Positions 5,292-13,488 of a DNA stretch of 14,281 bases are shown one piece after another. Position numbers and translations under genes: made by a program. The notes beneath the pieces were generated by a model. That model was not told where the DNA came from. It searched no databases and saw nothing but the letters and a program-made list of their open reading frames with translations. This DNA is from DATKEG01 sp035544515 (GTDB lineage: Bacteria > Acidobacteriota > Vicinamibacteria > Fen-336), in assembly GCA_035544515.1 (NCBI GenBank), contig DATKEG010000115.1:1-14281 (forward strand), in the 5' to 3' direction. Numbering within the stretch: position 1 is the first letter of the stretch; every line of letters begins with the position of its first letter.

Positions 5292-7964
5292 TCAGCGCAG
5301 GTCGAGCCGCAGGCCGAAGCGGAAGACGCGCGGAGGCTGGCTGGCGGTCACCGCGCGGAAGGCCGCTCCCGTCAGCACGTCCTCCTCCGCCTCGTGCGCG
5401 TTGCCGAGCAGGTTGAACCCTTCGGCCACGAGGGCCAGCCGGGCGCGCCCGAGGTCGAGGCCCTTCTCGATCCGCGCGTCGACGCTGATCGCGAACTCGA
5501 ACCGGTGGCGGCCGTTGGGCACCGCCTGGACGGCTTCGGCGCCCTGGGCGAGGTCGCGCGCGATCACGAGGCGCGCGAACGGCTGGCCGTCCTGGTACCG
5601 CGCCACCAGGCCGAGGCGCAGGTCCCTTGGCGCCGCGTAGCGTCCCGCCACCTTGATCGTGTACGCGCGGTCGCCGAAGAGCCGGCCGCGGGCGAACGTG
5701 TCCGCGTTGGGGTGGTCCCGCCGCTCGCCCACGAAGCCCTGGTCGTTCTCCGAGGCACGGAACCCGGTCCAGGCGTTCGGTCCGTCCGAGCGGTGGGCGG
5801 TCGCCCCGAAGAGCAGCCCCAGGCGCTCGCCCTCGCGCGCCAGCGTGATCTCGGCGCCCTCGTGCCAGGCGTCGTCGCCCGGCACGTTGGTGAGCAGGTA
5901 GCGGTCCCTTCCGAAGCTGGACGCCCGCCGCTCGTAGACCGGCAGGAGCTGGTCGTCGCCCGGGCCGAGGATGTCGCCCCCCGGATCGGGGACCGTGCGG
6001 CGGATATAGTCGGCCGCGGTGAGGCCGGTGTTCACCGTTTCCAGCAGGTCCGTCTCGCGGCGGTAGAGCCCCACCAAACGCGCGGTCCAGAGCCCGCCCC
6101 GGCGCTCGATGCCGATCAGGACCTCGCGTGTGAGCGGCGCGCGGAGGCCGCCATCGAGGCTGGCCACCGTGGCGCCGGGACCGGCCCGGGCGACGAGCGG
6201 GCCACGCTCCTGCGTCCGGAACACGCCGTCGGCGTCGCGGTCGTCCCAGCGATGCACGGTCGCGGTGGGCGCGGCCCGGTCGCCAAAGGCCAGATGCGAC
6301 AGCGGCAGGCCGTGCCGGTATTGGCCGGCGCCCGCGAGGAGCGCCAGCTTCTCCCCCAGCCGCCACCGCGCGCGCAGGCGGGGCGAGACGGTCAGCCACG
6401 AGACGCTCTCGCCGCCGCTCGCGGCCGACGCGTCGAGCCACTCGAGGCGGGCGCCGGCCCGCACGCTCCAGCGCCGCGCGGCGTCGGTGCGACCCTCGAT
6501 CCAGGCGGCCGCGTCGGTGGAACGCCAGCGTGACGGATCGCGGCCCACCGACTGCTCCCACACGCGCGCGCCCACACCGCCGAGGCGCTCGGGCACGACC
6601 CAGGTGCCGGGGACGAGCGCCATCTCCGCCTCTTCCCGCGTCACGGACGCGCCCATCTGCACCACGCCGCGGGTGCCGATGAGCGCGCCCGGCCGTTCGA
6701 CCTCCGCCTCGGCCGAGACACGCGTCAGGACGCGCTTGCCCGGGAGCGGGATCTCCGGCACGGGGCCGTCGCGCAGCCGCTCGACCGGGGAGCCGAGCGA
6801 GGTGCCCGCGCTGTCGTGCGTGCCGCGCGCGTACGCGAGCTTCACGCCCGCCGTGGCGCCGTCGCGCCGGCGCCCCCGCCATTCGCCTTGCGCCAGCGCG
6901 AACCCGGCGTCTTCCTGGCGGGCGGGGTCGAGGGCGGCGGCGCGCGCCGCGTAGGGGCGCTCGACGGACTGCCCGGCGGCGAGGAGCCGCGCTTCGTGGC
7001 CGGCGCCCGGCCTGAACGTGAGCTGCCCCATGGCCGAGAGCACGCGGCTCGGGAGCACGAGAGGCTCCTCGCGCTCGAACCGGCCCGCTTCTCGCGCGCC
7101 CGCCGCGAACAGCAGCCCCGCCCTCTCGCCGAGCGGGCCGCTGGCCACGATCGTCCCGTTCCGCCAGTGGTCGAGACGCGCAACGGGCGGCGCCACGCCG
7201 GCGCGAGCGGTGTGGGGCCGCGCGGCATCGGCGGTCAGCGAGGCGGACCATGACGCGCCCGGCCGGCGCGGCGTGGCGGTGAGCACCGGGCCGGCGCCGC
7301 TCACGCCGGCGGGGAGGAGCGACGTGGCCAGGCGCAGGGAGGAGAGCCAGGCGAGATCGGGGTCGAGGAGAGAGAAGCCGGATCCCAGGGGGTCGATGAC
7401 GTCGGCCCCGGCGAACAGGAACGTGGCCTGCGTGAGCGACGTCCCGTGGGCGGTCACGCGGCCCGGAAGCCCCGCCCATACCCCGCCGGTGTCCATGCGG
7501 TCGGCGACCGACACGGCTTCCACCGTCTCCAGGAGGGACCAGGGATCGCGGCTCCCGGGCAGGTCGCGGAGCCAGTCGTCGCCGAAGGCCGTGCCTTCGG
7601 CCGGCTGATCGAGGACCAGCGTCTCGATCGACGAGCTCCCGGGCGCGAGCGTGGCCCTGAGGATCGTCGCGCGGCCGGGGAAGACCCGCGCGGTCGAGCG
7701 CGCGGGGGCCGCGTCGGCGCGCTCGACCGTCAGCTCGTACCGGCCCGGCGGCACGTGCAGGAAGACGGTGGCGCCGTCTCGCTCCTCCACCTCGGCGGAC
7801 CAGTCGAAGGCGAGCGCGTGCAAGCGCGCCACGCTCGGGGCCGCCGCGGTCGCGGCGGCCGGCGCCAGCCGTACCTCCACCGTTCCGGTGTCCAGGCCCG
7901 CGTGTGCGCGCGCCGGGCACGGCAGGGCCAGGGCCAGGAAGGCGGCGAAGGGGCGGAGGTTCAC
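5292..7964 (-). CDS. TonB-dependent-receptor-like outer-membrane protein (Oar-like)
   Basis: This 890-residue protein starts with a signal peptide (MNLRPFAAFLALAL..., cut after ARAHA, residue 22). A beta-sandwich domain of the carboxypeptidase-regulatory type (about 25-107, with VPPGRYELTV) follows, then a plug-like region (about 120-235, with LPGSRDPWSLL and LFAGADVIDPLGSGFSLLDP) and a long alternating-strand barrel ending FRFGLRLDLR. This order is that of Oar-like TonB receptors, which import large or scarce ligands or serve other outer-membrane roles. ETLVL (114-118) could be a TonB box, but this is uncertain. The plug is poorly conserved. The start is GTG 7964, without a clear SD, 17 nt after the stop of the coiled-coil membrane protein gene, so translational coupling is likely. 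Another long open frame on the same strand (5203-7920) lacks any such features and is an artefact of GC content. Confidence 0.82.
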   Translation of the reverse strand: MNLRPFAAFLALALPCPARAHAGLDTGTVEVRLAPAAATAAAPSVARLHALAFDWSAEVEERDGATVFLHVPPGRYELTVERADAAPARSTARVFPGRATILRATLAPGSSSIETLVLDQPAEGTAFGDDWLRDLPGSRDPWSLLETVEAVSVADRMDTGGVWAGLPGRVTAHGTSLTQATFLFAGADVIDPLGSGFSLLDPDLAWLSSLRLATSLLPAGVSGAGPVLTATPRRPGASWSASLTADAARPHTARAGVAPPVARLDHWRNGTIVASGPLGERAGLLFAAGAREAGRFEREEPLVLPSRVLSAMGQLTFRPGAGHEARLLAAGQSVERPYAARAAALDPARQEDAGFALAQGEWRGRRRDGATAGVKLAYARGTHDSAGTSLGSPVERLRDGPVPEIPLPGKRVLTRVSAEAEVERPGALIGTRGVVQMGASVTREEAEMALVPGTWVVPERLGGVGARVWEQSVGRDPSRWRSTDAAAWIEGRTDAARRWSVRAGARLEWLDASAASGGESVSWLTVSPRLRARWRLGEKLALLAGAGQYRHGLPLSHLAFGDRAAPTATVHRWDDRDADGVFRTQERGPLVARAGPGATVASLDGGLRAPLTREVLIGIERRGGLWTARLVGLYRRETDLLETVNTGLTAADYIRRTVPDPGGDILGPGDDQLLPVYERRASSFGRDRYLLTNVPGDDAWHEGAEITLAREGERLGLLFGATAHRSDGPNAWTGFRASENDQGFVGERRDHPNADTFARGRLFGDRAYTIKVAGRYAAPRDLRLGLVARYQDGQPFARLVIARDLAQGAEAVQAVPNGRHRFEFAISVDARIEKGLDLGRARLALVAEGFNLLGNAHEAEEDVLTGAAFRAVTASQPPRVFRFGLRLDLR

Positions 7965-7981
7965 CTAAGGGTTGCGAGACA

Positions 7982-8956
7982 CTAGTGGGTGATCTTCTTC
8001 CGCTGCGGCGGCGCGTCGCCGGCGGGCCCGGGGAGAGGGGGAAGGCGCACGGGGGGCGCCGGCGGCCGGACGGCCTGGCGGACCGCGGGCGGCTCGGGGG
8101 CGCCCTCCGCCACGGCGTCCTCGTCGTCGATCAGGTCCGGCAGCATCCCGTCCTGCGCGATGCCGAGCAGCTCCTCCATGTCGCGCACGCCGCGCTCGGT
8201 CTCCTCGGCCGAGGTCACGAGGCTGTCGAGCTGCTCGGTGATGGTCTTCGGGTCGCGCATGGAGTAGCTCTGGTCGCGCAGCAGGTGCAGGACCTCCTGC
8301 ACGGTCTCGGTCTGCGCGTCCACGAGCTGCTTGTTCTCGAGCGCCTTCTGGTAGCGCTCCATCCGCTTGACCAGCACCGCCTGCGTGCGCGCCTTCACCC
8401 GCTTGACGCGGTCGGGGCTGCGGGCCATCTCCTGCTCCAGGCGCGCCATGCGGTCCTGGATGCGCCGCGGGTCCGTGCTCTCGAAGTAGTGCTCGTAGCG
8501 CGCCACCGACGACCGCATGCGCAGGTAGAAGGCGAGCAGGAAGTCGAGCTTGCTCACCACCTCGTCGAGCAGCATCTGCGAGGAGGGATCGAGGCCGGTG
8601 TAGTTCTGCCGGATCTCCTCGGCCAGGCCTTCCAGCTCGAGGTAGCGCTCCCGCTCGCGCTCGTCCAGCGAGTCCATCATGGCCGCGCGCTCGCCCCGCT
8701 TGCGCGCGTGTTTGTCCTTCTCGCGCCGGCGGGCGCGGTTGTAGCGCTGGAAGCGCTCCATGAGGGGCAACACGGTCAGCTCCACCCCCGCCGCGATGAT
8801 CAGCGGGAGGAAGCTCCCCGAGAGCACGGCGAAGCCGACGGCGGTGCCCAGGGCGATGAGGTTGTATTGGCTCTTGAAGGCCTCGACGAGGTAGTTGGGC
8901 TCCTCGGAGGAGAGGGCCTTCTCGACGTCCGACCGAAGCTGGCGGCCGCCCTCCAT
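7982..8956 (-). CDS. Membrane-anchored coiled-coil protein of unknown function
   Basis: I do not recognise this 324-residue protein. A short N-terminal region is followed by a hydrophobic stretch (about 32-65), long enough for a helical hairpin. A very basic segment (RYNRARRREKDKHARKRGER, 71-90) comes next, then about 170 residues of charged helix with coiled-coil character. The tail has an acidic patch (DLIDDEDAVAEG) and a Pro-rich end (PPAPPVRLPPLPGP). The positive charge after the membrane part places the long domain in the cytoplasm (inference). The start is ATG 8956, without a clear SD, divergent from the ACT gene over 39 bp. The TonB-receptor-like gene follows after 17 nt, so the two probably form one operon. 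Confidence 0.75.
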   Translation of the reverse strand: MEGGRQLRSDVEKALSSEEPNYLVEAFKSQYNLIALGTAVGFAVLSGSFLPLIIAAGVELTVLPLMERFQRYNRARRREKDKHARKRGERAAMMDSLDERERERYLELEGLAEEIRQNYTGLDPSSQMLLDEVVSKLDFLLAFYLRMRSSVARYEHYFESTDPRRIQDRMARLEQEMARSPDRVKRVKARTQAVLVKRMERYQKALENKQLVDAQTETVQEVLHLLRDQSYSMRDPKTITEQLDSLVTSAEETERGVRDMEELLGIAQDGMLPDLIDDEDAVAEGAPEPPAVRQAVRPPAPPVRLPPLPGPAGDAPPQRKKITH

Positions 8957-8995
8957 CGTGGCTTAAGCTACCATCCTTCCCGCAAAGGAGCATCT

Positions 8996-9463
8996 ATGCC
9001 GGTGACCGTCAAGACCATCACCCTCTGGCGCCGCGATCTAGAGAACACGCCCGGCGCCCTCGCCACCGTGCTCGACCCCGTCGCTAGCGCCGGGGCCGAC
9101 CTGCAGGTGGCCATGGGCTACCGCATCCCGGGCCAGGAGGACCGCGCGGTGATCGAGCTCGCCCCCGTGCGCGGCCGCAAGGCCAGCGCCGCCGCGCGGC
9201 AGGCGGGCCTCCGGCCGTCGGACATCCCCACGCTCGTGGTGGAGGGCGACAACCGGGCGGGGCTCGGCCGCGACCTCGCGGAGGAGATGGGCCGGGCCGG
9301 GATCAACATGGCGTTCCTGGTCGCGCTCGTGGTCGGACGCCGCTACTCCGGCGTCTTCGGCTTCGAGAGCCCGGAGGATGCGCGGACGGCCGCGGCCATC
9401 ATCAAGCGCTCGTCGGCGCGGCCCGGGAAGAAGGCCGCCCGCAAGCCCGCCCGCCGCCGCTAG
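8996..9463 (+). CDS. Tandem ACT-domain protein with basic tail
   Basis: This 155-residue protein has two ACT-like units, about 5-58 (with ENTPGALATVLDPVASAGADL) and about 78-138 (with DNRAGLGRDLAEEMGRAGINM). Each shows the Gly-containing loop between the first strand and helix where ACT domains bind amino acids or other small effectors. No catalytic domain is attached, so a regulatory or sensing role is likely. The last 15-17 residues (SSARPGKKAARKPARRR) are strongly basic, like a nucleic-acid-binding or histone-like tail. ATG 8996 is preceded by AAAGGAG with 5-nt spacing. It is divergent from the coiled-coil membrane protein gene and convergent with the ABC operon, so it is probably transcribed alone. 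Confidence 0.78.
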   Translation: MPVTVKTITLWRRDLENTPGALATVLDPVASAGADLQVAMGYRIPGQEDRAVIELAPVRGRKASAAARQAGLRPSDIPTLVVEGDNRAGLGRDLAEEMGRAGINMAFLVALVVGRRYSGVFGFESPEDARTAAAIIKRSSARPGKKAARKPARRR

Positions 9464-9480
9464 GATCACGTTCCGGTCGT

Positions 9481-9508
9481 CTTGCTCCCGGCGTCCGCCG
9501 GGCTCAAG
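9481..9508. terminator. Hairpin between convergent genes, probable bidirectional terminator
   Basis: CCCGGC (9487-9492), loop GTCC and GCCGGG (9497-9502) form a perfect 6-bp stem. CTTG (9481-9484) and CAAG (9505-9508) extend it beyond a 2x2 internal loop. It begins directly after the ATPase stop on the minus strand and 17 nt after the ACT stop on the plus strand. There is no T tract, so it is not a classical intrinsic terminator, but position and symmetry support a transcript-end role for both genes. Confidence 0.5.
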
Positions 9509-10334
9509 TCGTCAGGCGGACGTTGCCTCCGCGGGCCTCCTTGCGGATCGTGTCGAGCACGAGCGTCTCCAGCTCGCGGAAGCGCGCCGTGCTCTTGAGG
9601 TCCTCGGTGCGGTGCAGGGGCAGGTCCACGTCGATCTCGTGCACCACGGTGCCGGGCGCGGCGGAGAGGACGTGGATCTTGTCCGCCAGGTAGACCGCCT
9701 CGGCGATGTCGTGGGTGACGAAGAGGATCGTCCCCTCGATCTCCTCCCACAGCTCGTTGATGAGGTTCTGCATGCCCAGGCGGGTCTGGACGTCGAGGGC
9801 GCCGAAGGGCTCGTCCATGAGGATGATCTCGGGCTTGACGGCCAGGGTGCGCGCGATGGCCACCCGCTGGCGCATCCCGCCCGAGAGCTGGCCGGGATAC
9901 TTCTTCTCCGCGCCCTGCAGGCCGACCTTCTTCACCCACGTGCGCGCGACGCTCTCGCGCTCGGCGCGGGGCACGCCGCGCAGCTTGAGCCCGAAGGCGA
10001 CGTTGTCGAGCACGGTCAGCCACGGGTAGGAGCTGTAGCTCTGGAACACCATGCCGCGGTCGGGCCCGGGCCCGGTGATGGGCCGGCCGCGCACGAGAGC
10101 CTCGCCGGTGGTGGGAGTGAGGAGGCCGGCCACGATGTTGAGGATGGTGCTCTTGCCGCAGCCGGAGGGTCCGAGGAACACGCGAAACTCGCCGCTGTCG
10201 GGCAGGTCGCGCACCACGAGGTCCACGTCGCGGATGGCCTGGAAGGTCCGGCCGTCCGGGCTGACGAAGGTCTTGCCGACGTTGCGCAGCTCGAGGACGT
10301 TGGGGTGCGGGACCCGGGCAGCTTCGGCGGACAT
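9504..10334 (-). CDS. ABC importer ATPase, nitrate/sulfonate/taurine type
   Basis: This 276-residue nucleotide-binding subunit would power the importer from the cytoplasmic side. Walker A GPSGCGKST (55-63), Q-loop Gln98, signature LSGGMRQRVAIARTL (150-164), Walker B ILMDEP (171-176), D-loop GALD (178-181) and H-loop His208 are all intact. The sequence is of the SsuB/TauB/NrtD type, which serve importers of sulfonates, taurine, nitrate and other small anions or heterocycles. The ATG at 10334 overlaps the permease stop by one base (TGATG), a clear sign of coupled translation. It is the last gene of the operon, ending at the hairpin 9481-9508. Confidence 0.93.
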   Translation of the reverse strand: MSAEAARVPHPNVLELRNVGKTFVSPDGRTFQAIRDVDLVVRDLPDSGEFRVFLGPSGCGKSTILNIVAGLLTPTTGEALVRGRPITGPGPDRGMVFQSYSSYPWLTVLDNVAFGLKLRGVPRAERESVARTWVKKVGLQGAEKKYPGQLSGGMRQRVAIARTLAVKPEIILMDEPFGALDVQTRLGMQNLINELWEEIEGTILFVTHDIAEAVYLADKIHVLSAAPGTVVHEIDVDLPLHRTEDLKSTARFRELETLVLDTIRKEARGGNVRLTT

Positions 10335-11098
10335 CAGCGCTTCCAGGCGAAGAGCTGCCGGTTGGCCATGCGGATCATCCAGTCCGTCACCACGCCGATG
10401 AACAGGATCACCAGCACGCCCGCGAAGATCTGGTCCACGTGCGAGCGCTTGCCCGCCACCGTGATGAGGTGGCCCAGCCCGTAGCGCGCGTTGACGATCT
10501 CGGCCAGGATCACGTAGGTCCAGCCGATGCCGTTCATCACGCGCAGGGCCTCGCCGATCGAGGGCAGGCTGCCGGGGACGAGCACGTGCCGCACGAGCTG
10601 GCCCCGGCTCGCGCCCAGCGTGACCGCGGTCTGCAGGTACACGTCCTCGACGTTGTCCACCGCCTCCACCACCAGCGGCAGCAGGTACACGAAGGTGCCC
10701 GCGAAGAGGAGCATGATCTTCATGGCCTCCTCGATGCCGAACCAGACCAGGAAGAGCGGCACCAGCGCCGAGATGGGCAGGAAGCGGAGCGGATCGACCA
10801 GCGGCGCCAGGAAGTGCTTCACCTTCGGAAACGTGCCCATGAGCAGGCCCAGCGGTATGGCCACCGCCGCGGAGAGCAGGAAGCCCATGCCCACGCGGTA
10901 CAGGCTCCAGCCCGCGCTGCGCACCAGCGCCTCCTCGAAGTGCAGCGCCGGGAAGGCGCGCAGAACCTCCGTGGGCGAGGGCAGGATCACGGCGGGGATG
11001 ATCCCGCCGTAGGACAGGACGCACCAGACGGTGGCCAGGGTCAGGAACCCGGCCAGGGCCAGGACGCGCGAGTGGCGTTGCGAGACCGGCTCGCGCAC
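10334..11098 (-). CDS. ABC importer permease, SsuC/TauC type
   Basis: This is a 254-residue integral membrane subunit of the binding-protein-dependent transport family. About six hydrophobic helices are visible, with the first at about 12-30. The EAA loop that docks the ATPase is clear in TLGASRGQLVRHVLVPGSLP. The segment VILPSPTEVLRAF after the first helix is typical of SsuC/TauC/NrtB permeases. The start is uncertain: GTG 11098 is 5 nt after the stop of the binding protein, whereas TTG 11107 would overlap that stop. Neither has an ideal SD, and coupling to the upstream gene is likely. Its partners are the ATPase (one-base overlap) and the OmpA-fused binding protein. Confidence 0.9.
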   Translation of the reverse strand: MREPVSQRHSRVLALAGFLTLATVWCVLSYGGIIPAVILPSPTEVLRAFPALHFEEALVRSAGWSLYRVGMGFLLSAAVAIPLGLLMGTFPKVKHFLAPLVDPLRFLPISALVPLFLVWFGIEEAMKIMLLFAGTFVYLLPLVVEAVDNVEDVYLQTAVTLGASRGQLVRHVLVPGSLPSIGEALRVMNGIGWTYVILAEIVNARYGLGHLITVAGKRSHVDQIFAGVLVILFIGVVTDWMIRMANRQLFAWKR

Positions 11099-11103
11099 GC
11101 CCT

Positions 11104-12714
11104 TCAACGCGGCAGCACCTCGAAGTCCGTGCGCCGGTTCTTGGCCCGGCCCTCCTCGGTGTCGTTCGTGGCCACGGGCTTGGACGGCCCGTTGCCCACC
11201 ACGTCGAACTTGTTCCGGTCGAACCCCTTCGCCACCAGGAAGCGCGCCACCGCGTCGGCGCGCGCCCGGGACAGGCGCAGGTTGGCGTCGGCGTTGCCCA
11301 CGCTGTCGGTGTTCCCGGCGATGCGCAGGTACGCGCTGCCGAACGTGGCCGCGAGGTCCACCACCTGCGTGTCCAGCACGGCCTTGGCGTTCTCGTCGAG
11401 CGCGGCCGAGCCGGACGGGAAGTAGATGGAGACGGTCTTGGTGAGGATGGGCGCCGTCGAGCCGCGGGGCGCCGTGAACTGGAACTCTGCGGCCGCGGGC
11501 GCGGAGGACCCGGGGAACCACTCGGCGGCGGCCTCCATGAAGCGCGTGTCCACGGTCTGGTAGGGCTCGTAGACGTCCTTGACCTTGCCGATCTTGCGCC
11601 AGATGCCCTGGGACGTCTTGTAGATCGTGTGGTAGTTCGCGAGCGAGCCCTCGGGGTCGAAGAAGGCGCGGTTCTCGGCGTAGTTGGGCAGCTTCACGTC
11701 CTCCAGCATGCCCTTGGCGTCCTCGAGGCCGATGCCGGAGAAGCTCTTGGCCAGGAGCGCGGCGGTGGAGTCGGGGTTGGCGTTGGCCAGGTCCACGCCC
11801 TTGAGCCATCCACCCACGAAGCGGCGCAGGTCCTCCGGGTAGCGCTCGATGAAGTCCCCGCGCGCGACGAAGATGTCGGCGATGAGGTTGCTGGCCTCGC
11901 GGGTCGAGGCCAGGATGTGCCCGCCCTGGCGCTCGCGGGCCGCGATGTAGACGTCGGGCGACCAGCTCACGGCCGCGTCCACGCGGCCGGCCTTGAACAC
12001 GTTGGCGGCTTCCACCGCCGAGGTCGTGAACACCCACTCCACGTCGCGGTTGGTCAGCCCGCCCTGGGTCAGCACGTACAGCGCGAAGTAGTGGGACGGG
12101 GTGGCCTCGGCGCAGGCGAGCTTGCGGCCGCGCAGGTCGCCCACGCTCTTGATGGAGGCGTCCACGGCGATGGCGTCGCCGCCGCGGCTCCAGTCGTACT
12201 GCAGGATCGCCTTGGGGTTCAGGCGGGCCAGGCCGCCGTACTCGAGCGAATAGGCGTCCACGGTGGACCACATGATGTCCACCCCGCCCCGGTCGCCGCC
12301 CGCGCGGAACGCGTCGCGCGACTTGTCGAAGTCGTCGATCACCAGCAGCTCGACCTCGATGTCGAACTCCTTGCCGAAGACGCTGTTCCGGTTGGGCGCG
12401 AAGCCGCGGTTGGCCACGATGCCGCCCGCGTAACCGCCCCAGGTCACGATGGCCACGCGGATGGGCCGGTTGAGCCGCGCGCCGCCCCCGACCGGCCGCG
12501 TGCTGCCGGGCGTCACCCCGGCCGGGATGGCAGGGGGGGAGCCGCCGGTCGCGCCGAAGTCGTCGCGCGAGACGACGCCCTCCGCCCGCTTGTCGGGAGC
12601 GATCAGGCCGGCCACGCGGTCGAGCACCCCGTACCGGTACAGGCCGTAGCCGAGCAGGCCCAGGCCGCACAGCACCAAAAGGACACGGCCCAACGGCGTC
12701 AGCTGTCGTGCCAA
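11104..12714 (-). CDS. Membrane-anchored ABC substrate-binding protein fused to OmpA domain
   Basis: This 536-residue fusion has three parts. An uncleaved N-terminal membrane helix (about 9-28) has no lipobox (Cys16 is preceded by Leu). After a Gly/Pro-rich linker, residues about 84-400 form an SsuA/NrtA-like periplasmic binding fold, with TWGGYAGGIVANRGF, VDIMWSTVDAYS, LRGRKLACAEATPSHY and VDAAVSWSPDV. Residues about 425-536 are an OmpA peptidoglycan-binding domain, with IYFPSGSAAL, GNTDSVG (Asp470), LSRARADAV (Arg485) and KNRRTDFEV. Asp and Arg at these places are the diaminopimelate-binding residues of known OmpA domains. The protein should be held in the inner membrane while gripping the cell wall. 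The start is TTG 12714, supported by AGGAGG 5 nt upstream. The ligand is unknown; nitrate, sulfonate or thiamine-precursor types are possible. Next comes the permease gene. Confidence 0.9.
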   Translation of the reverse strand: MARQLTPLGRVLLVLCGLGLLGYGLYRYGVLDRVAGLIAPDKRAEGVVSRDDFGATGGSPPAIPAGVTPGSTRPVGGGARLNRPIRVAIVTWGGYAGGIVANRGFAPNRNSVFGKEFDIEVELLVIDDFDKSRDAFRAGGDRGGVDIMWSTVDAYSLEYGGLARLNPKAILQYDWSRGGDAIAVDASIKSVGDLRGRKLACAEATPSHYFALYVLTQGGLTNRDVEWVFTTSAVEAANVFKAGRVDAAVSWSPDVYIAARERQGGHILASTREASNLIADIFVARGDFIERYPEDLRRFVGGWLKGVDLANANPDSTAALLAKSFSGIGLEDAKGMLEDVKLPNYAENRAFFDPEGSLANYHTIYKTSQGIWRKIGKVKDVYEPYQTVDTRFMEAAAEWFPGSSAPAAAEFQFTAPRGSTAPILTKTVSIYFPSGSAALDENAKAVLDTQVVDLAATFGSAYLRIAGNTDSVGNADANLRLSRARADAVARFLVAKGFDRNKFDVVGNGPSKPVATNDTEEGRAKNRRTDFEVLPR

Positions 12715-12744
12715 GTGTTCCTCCTCAGGGAACGAGCGTGGACA

Positions 12745-13410
12745 TCATGCCTGGCCCGGCCGCGGCGCGGCCGGGGCAGGACCGAGGGACACCGGGTTGT
12801 CGCCGCCCTCGATGAAGTGGGAGACGACGTCCTGCATCCGGCTCTCTTCCTGCCGCTTGCGCTCCTGCAGGCGCGAGAAGGCCTGCGCGGCCTCGTCGGA
12901 CTCGCGCTTGAGCTTCTCGATCTCCACGTTGATCTTGCGCAGCAGGCCCTCCATCTCCGCCTTGAGCGACTCGATGCGGGTCTGGTTGGACGCGCGCAGC
13001 TCGTGCAGCTCCTTCTCCTTGGCCGCCTCGAAGGAGTCGAGCGCCTTGTCGCGCAGGACCGCGTCCTGGAGGACCTCGCGCAGCGGCACGGAGGCGGCCT
13101 CCAGCGCGGCCATCACCGCCGCCGCCTTGACCTCGCGCCCGAGTGGCGCCAGACGCCTGCTCGCGAGCATCTCCGCGACCTTGTTCACACCGTAGCCGTG
13201 GGGGGGAAGCTCGATGCCGGCCTCCCCGTAGACGGCCGCGAAATCCTCCACCGACGCGGGGACGCTGGACACCTCCACTGCGCGGGGCTCGGCCGCGAAG
13301 GCCTCGGGGGGGATGTCCCTCTCGGCCGGAGCGGCATCCGCCGGCACTTCCCCGGCGTCCGTCACGATGAGCCGGACACCCCGGCCGACCAGCTCCCTGA
13401 GCCTGCTCAC
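12745..13410 (-). CDS. Coiled-coil protein, first gene of the ABC operon (unknown function)
   Basis: I do not recognise this 221-residue protein. It has no signal peptide or membrane helix and is probably cytoplasmic. Residues 1-22 form a small hydrophobic/charged unit (LRELVGRGVRLIVTDAGE). A Pro/Ala-rich linker follows, then a compact region at about 53-120 with PPHGYGVNKVAEML, and then a long charged helix (about 125-198) typical of a coiled coil, ending in a short Pro-rich tail. GTG 13410 is chosen because GAGGGG lies 6 nt upstream; ATG 13470 and TTG 13476 in the same frame would add about 20 residues of poor coding character. It is 30 nt upstream of the binding-protein gene, so it is probably a partner of the transporter. 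Confidence 0.72.
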   Translation of the reverse strand: MSRLRELVGRGVRLIVTDAGEVPADAAPAERDIPPEAFAAEPRAVEVSSVPASVEDFAAVYGEAGIELPPHGYGVNKVAEMLASRRLAPLGREVKAAAVMAALEAASVPLREVLQDAVLRDKALDSFEAAKEKELHELRASNQTRIESLKAEMEGLLRKINVEIEKLKRESDEAAQAFSRLQERKRQEESRMQDVVSHFIEGGDNPVSLGPAPAAPRPGQA

Positions 13411-13488
13411 GTGCCACCCCTCGAGGGAATAAGACGAAGGCGCCGCCCGCGGGTTCCCGCAACCGAACATCTCCAACAGGCGCGGCCA

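Noticed and set aside
5203..7920. 905-codon open frame on the same strand as the receptor gene
   Set aside because: It is Arg/Gly/Pro-rich without a signal peptide or domain. The competing frame has a signal peptide, plug and barrel pattern.
10335..11024. In-frame N-terminal extension of the ABC ATPase
   Set aside because: It is out of frame with and fully overlaps the genuine permease; ATG 10334 with the TGATG overlap explains the start.
11108..12670. In-frame N-terminal extension of the permease
   Set aside because: It lies over the binding-protein gene in another frame and is Arg/Gly-rich noise; the permease resemblance begins only at about 11098.
11104..12714. Lipoprotein signal in the binding protein (Cys16)
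   Set aside because: The residue before the Cys is Leu rather than Gly/Ala/Ser, so no lipobox; an uncleaved membrane helix fits better.
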